Below, one piece after another: positions 59,000-64,000 of a stretch of 64,000 bases of DNA. A program made the translations under genes and the position numbers. A model generated the notes under the pieces. The model did not search any database and was not told where the DNA came from. It was given only the letters and a program-made list of their open reading frames with translations. Position 1 is the stretch's first letter, and every line of letters starts with the position of its first letter. This DNA comes from Halichoerus grypus (lineage: Eukaryota > Chordata > Mammalia > Carnivora > Phocidae): positions 10,935,414 to 10,999,413 of the forward strand of contig NC_135724.1 in the NCBI RefSeq assembly GCF_964656455.1, in the 5' to 3' direction.

Positions 59000-59470
59000 A
59001 TGGTCTATGGAGATGCTGGGATATGCCTCTCCCCTCACCTCCAGATCCTCCTCCAGCAGCTAAGGCAGCCTTAGTCTATTTTATCTTACCTTTCAGCCCT
59101 ATCTATACTTCAGCTGCAAATTTCCACTTCACCAGAGTTCACCCCCCTTCTCTGAGTGGCCCACATCCCATGACTAAGCAGATGGATGAGGGCAGGGTTG
59201 AGTCCTAAAGACTTGGTAGTGTTGGCCTAAGTATGGACAACTATGCAGGGCCATATTAGCTCCAAAACACCCAATGGGGGTGGGGGGCGGGGGCTATACT
59301 GAGGTAGTAGTTGGGCTTGCACCCCACCCTGCTTCTCCCCTTCCTTCCCTGCTTTCTCCTCCCCCCCTTTCACAGGTACTGGTACCAAGGGCACTCCCTA
59401 AATGCTCACCTCATCTCAGAGACAGCTTTCCAAAGAACCCAACCTGTTACATGTCTGAAATCCCTTCTAA
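59000..59470 (+). mobile_element. LTR-like fragment, forward strand
   Basis: A GC-richer island with C-rich and G-rich runs. It has the phrase 'cacaggtactggtaccaagg' followed by 'gcactccctaaatgctcacc' and 'agaacccaacctgttaca', which is the layout of an old ERV-L-type LTR 3' end; a degraded poly(A) signal ('ctaaatgc') may be present. Forward open frames 59023-59208 and 59274-59507 fall inside and have no domain. Confidence 0.42.
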
Positions 59471-61854
59471 GGATTTCCTGAGAATCCTCTACTCTGTCCT
59501 GACCTGATAAATTTAGATGATAAAATTTATCTAATAAAACTATGAGAAGAAAAATATTATTGGCAGCCACAAGAAATATACATGGAATATGAATTCTTGA
59601 CTATCATGTCTACTGCTAGGGAAAAGACAGTATAAATGTATTTGTTTTTGAGGTTTATCCACTGATTTATGTGACTTAGACCATGTATCTTTTATTTCCT
59701 TTGGGATCCAAGCAAGTGTTCAGTAAATGTTGGTGGTGTGAACAAAGAAATCAGTCCCATTCCTGGGAACTGTAGATGGTGCTGACAATAGATTTATCTA
59801 ACACCCTGTGTGATCAAACTGTTTTTAAGCTTTACTGGTAAAGCTTAAATTTATCATAATCGTGGAAATTATTTCATGGATTTGCACTCTGAGTAAGGTG
59901 GGTTCTTTAAACATGCAATGAAAAATGAAGTGAAAATTCTAGATACTTAATAAGTATTCATAGATATAACAGGGAAAATAGCAAAATTTTTCAACAAGGT
60001 GAATAGGAAAGTTGGGAGAATTTTCATTCACTTTCCTCAGATGTATGTCACCTTCCCCCTTGCCAGAAAAGTGACATTCTAAAAAATTTTTTAAAAGGCC
60101 TTCAAAATATCTTTTTAAATCTCCGTAAAAGACATTGTATAACACATTTTTTGTTTTGAAAATATATGTAGAGTTATGACTTTTATAGAACACAGATGTA
60201 CACATCTATTTCTATCATCTATTAGTCAGCTGCAATTACAGCTCTTTTTAAAAACCATATAGTTTAAGGAATACTTCAGTGCCCCAAATCTCTTCACTTT
60301 ATATTAGAAGCAGACATAGAATATTGAAGAAGTAATGTGGTAGTTCAAAAAAGGTACTTTAAATATTATTAGTTACACAAAATGAACACTAGGTTAAAAG
60401 TCAACTAATAACACATGTATACAGCATATTTTAGTTTTAATATATTAATATGAGTCATCTATTAAATATATTAAATATGCAGCATATTAATACAGGAAAG
60501 ACATTTTGTAAAATCCATTAATACATGTTTTATAATTTTCTTCTATCAGTCATCAAGATGGAAACAGTCTTTAATCATTTATTAATTAAATGCATTACAA
60601 TTGCAATGAAATGGCTTTTGTATTTCCTGTTTCATGAATATATTTGATTAGAGAAATTAATATAAGCTTCTAGAATGTAACAGCAATGATTGAATAGTTC
60701 ATACCTACCAGAAAACCACACAGAGTTGAGAAAAATTATTTAACCAGGTAATATTTTGCTAATATTAATGATCATATTTATATTTATACTTAACTTAGAG
60801 ATCACTCTTTAAAAAGAGTGTTTTTCTTTTCTTTCAGGAGGCTGTTCTAATGCTCTACCTTAAAATGAAATAGTAATACATACATTGTTTTAACAAATAA
60901 AAATATTTTGAATGCAGTGGGCTTTAATTAATTTGCTATAGAATTTAGAACAAACTTTAAGTCTCTGGTGGAAAAACTATAGTGATCCTAGAGTCATAAA
61001 GTCCTCTAAAAATCAAACATAAAATTGAATTTAGTCTCAAAAAGACAGAAGTCTAGACGAAAAGATTCAACATGGTAATTAGATCCGTGTATTTAAAACA
61101 TGGAGTTATGTCAGCTAAATTATTCAAGAAAAATAAACTTACTTGATAGCTATACTTCAGAAAGTAAAACCAATCCAGATAATTGGAAAGAAAGTTTTTA
61201 ATTGCCATAATTTGCCTTTGTAGAACAGTTCTTGCCCCTCTCTCCCCAAAAAAAATTTTGAAGGTAGAATACATTAGAAATGCTTTGATTTGTTATACTT
61301 ATAATATCCCATTGATTGAATTTCAGAAAAATCCATCATTTTTCCCATCCTTACATATTGGAATATCACAGCCAATCTGATACCATTTTTCACTGTCTGA
61401 GAATTTAGTTCCTGCTTTCTATTTGAATTATAAGTACAGGTAACCTGGCTGACTCACCAAATGATCCACAATCCAATCAAAGTCATGTTTCAATTTAATA
61501 TTTTCCATTTTAAAAGATGATTTCCCTTCTGAGGTCATTCGGAATAGGAGGTTCAATTTGATTTTTCTGTATGTAGACAATTCACTTTTCCTAGAACAAT
61601 GAAGCCAACAAAAATCATGGGCCAAAAAAAATCAGGTTTAGAAATAAAAAAGTTTGTGCTCTGAACTTAATTTGGTCTTCAGTTCCTAGGTAAATTTAGT
61701 CATTTCAGAATTCCCCTTTGTTTAGTACATATTTTTTCACTTTGTCCTTATAATTGCATGTACATCAAGGCATTGAGGACAGGACCTACATCAGGTAGTG
61801 TGGCATGAGCTGTGAGATATAGTACTTCACCTACTCTTTAGTCTTTGGCACGGA
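59471..61854. other. No recognised feature
   Basis: AT-rich sequence. No gene or repeat I can name. The reverse frames 59939-60205, 61053-61274 and 61428-61625 show no domain. Confidence 0.4.
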
Positions 61855-62105
61855 ACTAAGTCTGTTCGGGCTGTGATAACAAAATACCATAGACTGGGTA
61901 GCTTATAAACAACAGATATTTGTTTCTCACAGTTCTGGAGATTGGAAGTCTGAGATCAGAGTATCACTATGATCAGGTGAGGGCCCTCTTCTAAATGGCA
62001 GACCTTTCCTTGTTTCCTTACATAGCAGAAGGGACCAAGGGAGCTGTCTCAGGCATCTTTTATAAGGACCCTAATTCCACTAACAACACTTTGGGGGTTA
62101 GGTTT

Positions 62106-62120
62106 CAACAAATAAAATTT
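62106..62120. repeat. TSD, left copy (Can-SINE 62121)
   Basis: The 15-bp string 'caacaaataaaattt' recurs perfectly at 62324-62338. Confidence 0.95.
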
Positions 62121-62323
62121 TTTTTTTTTTAAAGATTTATTTATTTATTTATTTGAGAGAGAGAATGAGAGAGCGAGAGAGAGCACATGAGAGGGGGGAG
62201 GGTCAGAGGGAGATGCAGACTCCCTGCTGAGCAGGGAGCCCGATGCGGGACTCGATCCGGAGACTCCAGGATCATGACCTGAGCCGAAGGCAGTCGCTTA
62301 ACCAACTGAGCCACCCAGGCGCC
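62121..62323 (-). mobile_element. Can-SINE, young subfamily, reverse strand, in the MST-like LTR
   Basis: Reverse-strand full-length Can-SINE of the same subfamily as those at 4075, 21647 and 37664: on its own strand it has 'gcgactgcc', 'cctggagtc' and 'gagtcccgcatcgggctcc'. The 15-bp TSD is perfect, so the insertion is recent. The open frames 62141-62329 and 62243-62452 are SINE read-through. Confidence 0.97.
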
Positions 62324-62338
62324 CAACAAATAAAATTT
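62324..62338. repeat. TSD, right copy (Can-SINE 62121)
   Basis: Perfect 15-bp match to the left copy. Confidence 0.95.
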
Positions 62339-62360
62339 GAGAACACGTTCAGATCATGGC

Positions 62361-64000
62361 AGCTTATATTACCTCTAGACTTCTCTGAAATTTCTCTATC
62401 CCACCCATTCCTGTGTTCCTTTGTCCTAAAGCCTGACCTCTCATGTTTATGATGCTCTTCTGTGGATTTGTATACCCACCTTCAGCACCTGTGAGATATG
62501 GAAAAAAAAAATGTGTGGTACTCTGAGACTCAGGGAGGCACGTTAGGGCTGCTTTAGCTCTGTTTCTTCTTAGGATACCATGCAGATATCAAAATTATTG
62601 GTTCTATACAAATGTGGCATGAGAAATAAAGGGACATTATTGACTTAAAATCATAGCCCCAATTATTTCAGTAATGTAATGGTGAAAGGGGAGATGTCAT
62701 CTTGTGTGCACCAACTCTTAAGGAAGTTTCCCCACATCCCTTTCCACTTGCATCCTTTATGTCAACCAGAACTTAAACACATGATTACATTCAGCTACAA
62801 GGGTGCTTGGAAATGTAGTCTTTATTTTGGATGGGCATATGCCTACATGGAAGTTCTAATATTACAGAAGGGAGAAGGATACTGGGAAACAACAAGCAGT
62901 TTACCCCTTTGGTCAACGAAATATCCGTGCTTACGTTTGTTTCTTCCTGTGTACATAGAACACACACCTCAGAAGAGTTGACCGTAATGTTCCATCTGCT
63001 TACTGCATCTAGCTCTACTTCACTCCATTGCCAAGCACTTAGAAACTTAGTTCTCACCCATAGCATTCTGTGGGCCTGAGTCAGGGAGCCATCCTCCCAA
63101 TATCCCAAATAGAAATATTAAGTTCTCCAGGTTGAAGACACTCTCCATTCACTTGAGGTAAAGTGAAATACACTCCTCATCCCAAACTTCATCCCATTTT
63201 GGAAATACTGGAAATTATAACTTAGCTCTCTCTAAAGTTACATCCTATAACACATTTTACCCTTAATGGAAGTGTGTGAAGTCATGTAAACAGTTTTATG
63301 TTTTCTCCTTATTTCAAGATCTCTGGGGTGGTCTAACTCATTTCACACACACTTTGCTATCCACTATTATCCCTTGGTATCTTAGTTACATATCCCAATA
63401 TAACATCCTATTATGTATATATTGGTTTATGATTTTAAGATTTAGCCAAATATTTTTGATTAATTTCTTTGGTATCCTTTGTCCTTCCTATGACTCAAGT
63501 AGCTAAGCATATTTTCCACCAGAAAAGTATTTATAACAGCATAAAAACATAGCTGCAGCCTTTCTTTTTCAAAAGCATCTGTTTAGCACTATTAAGTTCT
63601 CCAGAAAAGACAGCCATGTTCAACAAACATTCCAACTGTTAACTACCTTTTCTAGTTAGTGCAGTTAGGCATGACCAAGGGCCTCATTCCATCCAATACT
63701 CTTTGAAATGAAATGGCACGTGTCACTAATCAGCTGAAATGTGTCACTAATCAACGGAAACATTAAAAAAATTGTGGCCTTCTTGCTCTCTCTTCCTCTC
63801 TTGGCAACTGAGGAATGTTTTCTGATTACACAGTTTAAGAGAATCTTGGGATGTTATTCAGGCTCCTTGAGTCACTATAGGAGCTTGTCACCTACTATAG
63901 TGAATGTTTAGAATACAAAACAAATCATTTTTAGTTTTAAGCCCCTGGGGGCTATTATATGTAACCTATTCTGATTCATATAGCTTCTGAAACACTGTTA
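62361..64000. other. No recognised feature
   Basis: The part 62650-63110 is less AT-rich and has overlapping open frames on both strands (62679-62981, 62831-63079 forward; 62791-63108 reverse), none with a domain. Nothing supports an exon. Confidence 0.4.

Larger units (their letters stand above)
61858..62360 (-). mobile_element. MaLR LTR (MST-like), reverse strand, split by a SINE
   Basis: Reverse-strand MaLR LTR at 61858-62120 and 62324-62360. Landmarks on the forward strand are 'gtctgttcgggctgtgataa', 'aaataccatagactgggtag', 'ttctcacagttctggag', 'cttttataaggaccctaatt' and 'ttgggggttaggtttcaaca'. A Can-SINE sits near its 5' end. Confidence 0.85.

Noticed and set aside
62791..63108. 105-codon reverse frame as a gene
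   Set aside because: Three overlapping frames on two strands and no domain; looks like chance.
1..64000. CRISPR array, operon, phage or bacterial mobile element
   Set aside because: No regularly spaced repeats or dense coding; the Can-SINE, L1, MIR and MaLR content shows a mammalian nuclear genome.

Overview
This window is AT-rich mammalian nuclear DNA with no recognisable protein-coding exon of a host gene. About twenty tRNA-Lys-derived Can-SINEs place it in Carnivora. Their head and body sequences, together with the absence of the very young dog SINEC_Cf type, suggest an arctoid carnivoran (bear, seal, sea lion or mustelid kind); the genus cannot be settled from this sequence. The window is best read as gene-poor intergenic DNA or a long intron made of layered retrotransposons.

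Layout. 1-3480: reverse-strand LINE-1 relics, one L1 nested in another, then an L1ME-like 3' end carrying an old Can-SINE. 4058-4290: a young Can-SINE with perfect target-site duplications (TSDs). 6150-7640: a forward L1M relic split by a reverse L1 3' end and a Can-SINE. 8460-9250: forward L1M 3' end. 9986-10080: MaLR LTR scrap. 10820-14340: an old unnamed repeat split by a long reverse L1M, itself carrying a Can-SINE. 17520-19265: possible LTR, L1 tail with nested SINE, and an L2 with a nested MER20-like hAT element. 21647 and 23646: Can-SINEs, with a MIR at 22223. 24245-33111: a degenerate antisense cluster of ERV-L-type relics, including two separate integrase regions, one followed by a dUTPase relic, plus an old L1 and six Can-SINEs. 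34300-35060: L2-like and LTR-like sequence. 35682-39533: the best-preserved L1, with a 5' UTR, an ORF1 remnant fused to the last part of ORF2, a nested Can-SINE, and about 200 bp of foreign-looking sequence between the 5' TSD and the L1 start. 44190-45935: reverse L1M with a Can-SINE. 45950-48900: an old repeat interrupted by a composite SINE-L1-SINE block with its own 15-bp TSD. 53504-64000: two further Can-SINEs, an L1M 3' end, an LTR-like piece and an MST-type LTR.

No gene set works together here. The information lies in the insertion history: which element sits inside which, which insertions keep perfect TSDs (young), and three structurally odd events. These are a probable L1 5' transduction (35696-35895), a probable read-through composite SINE insertion (47528-48082) and a possible SINE dimer (30554-30929). 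All repeat family names are by eye from remembered consensus features, not from a database search; coordinates of old repeats are approximate.
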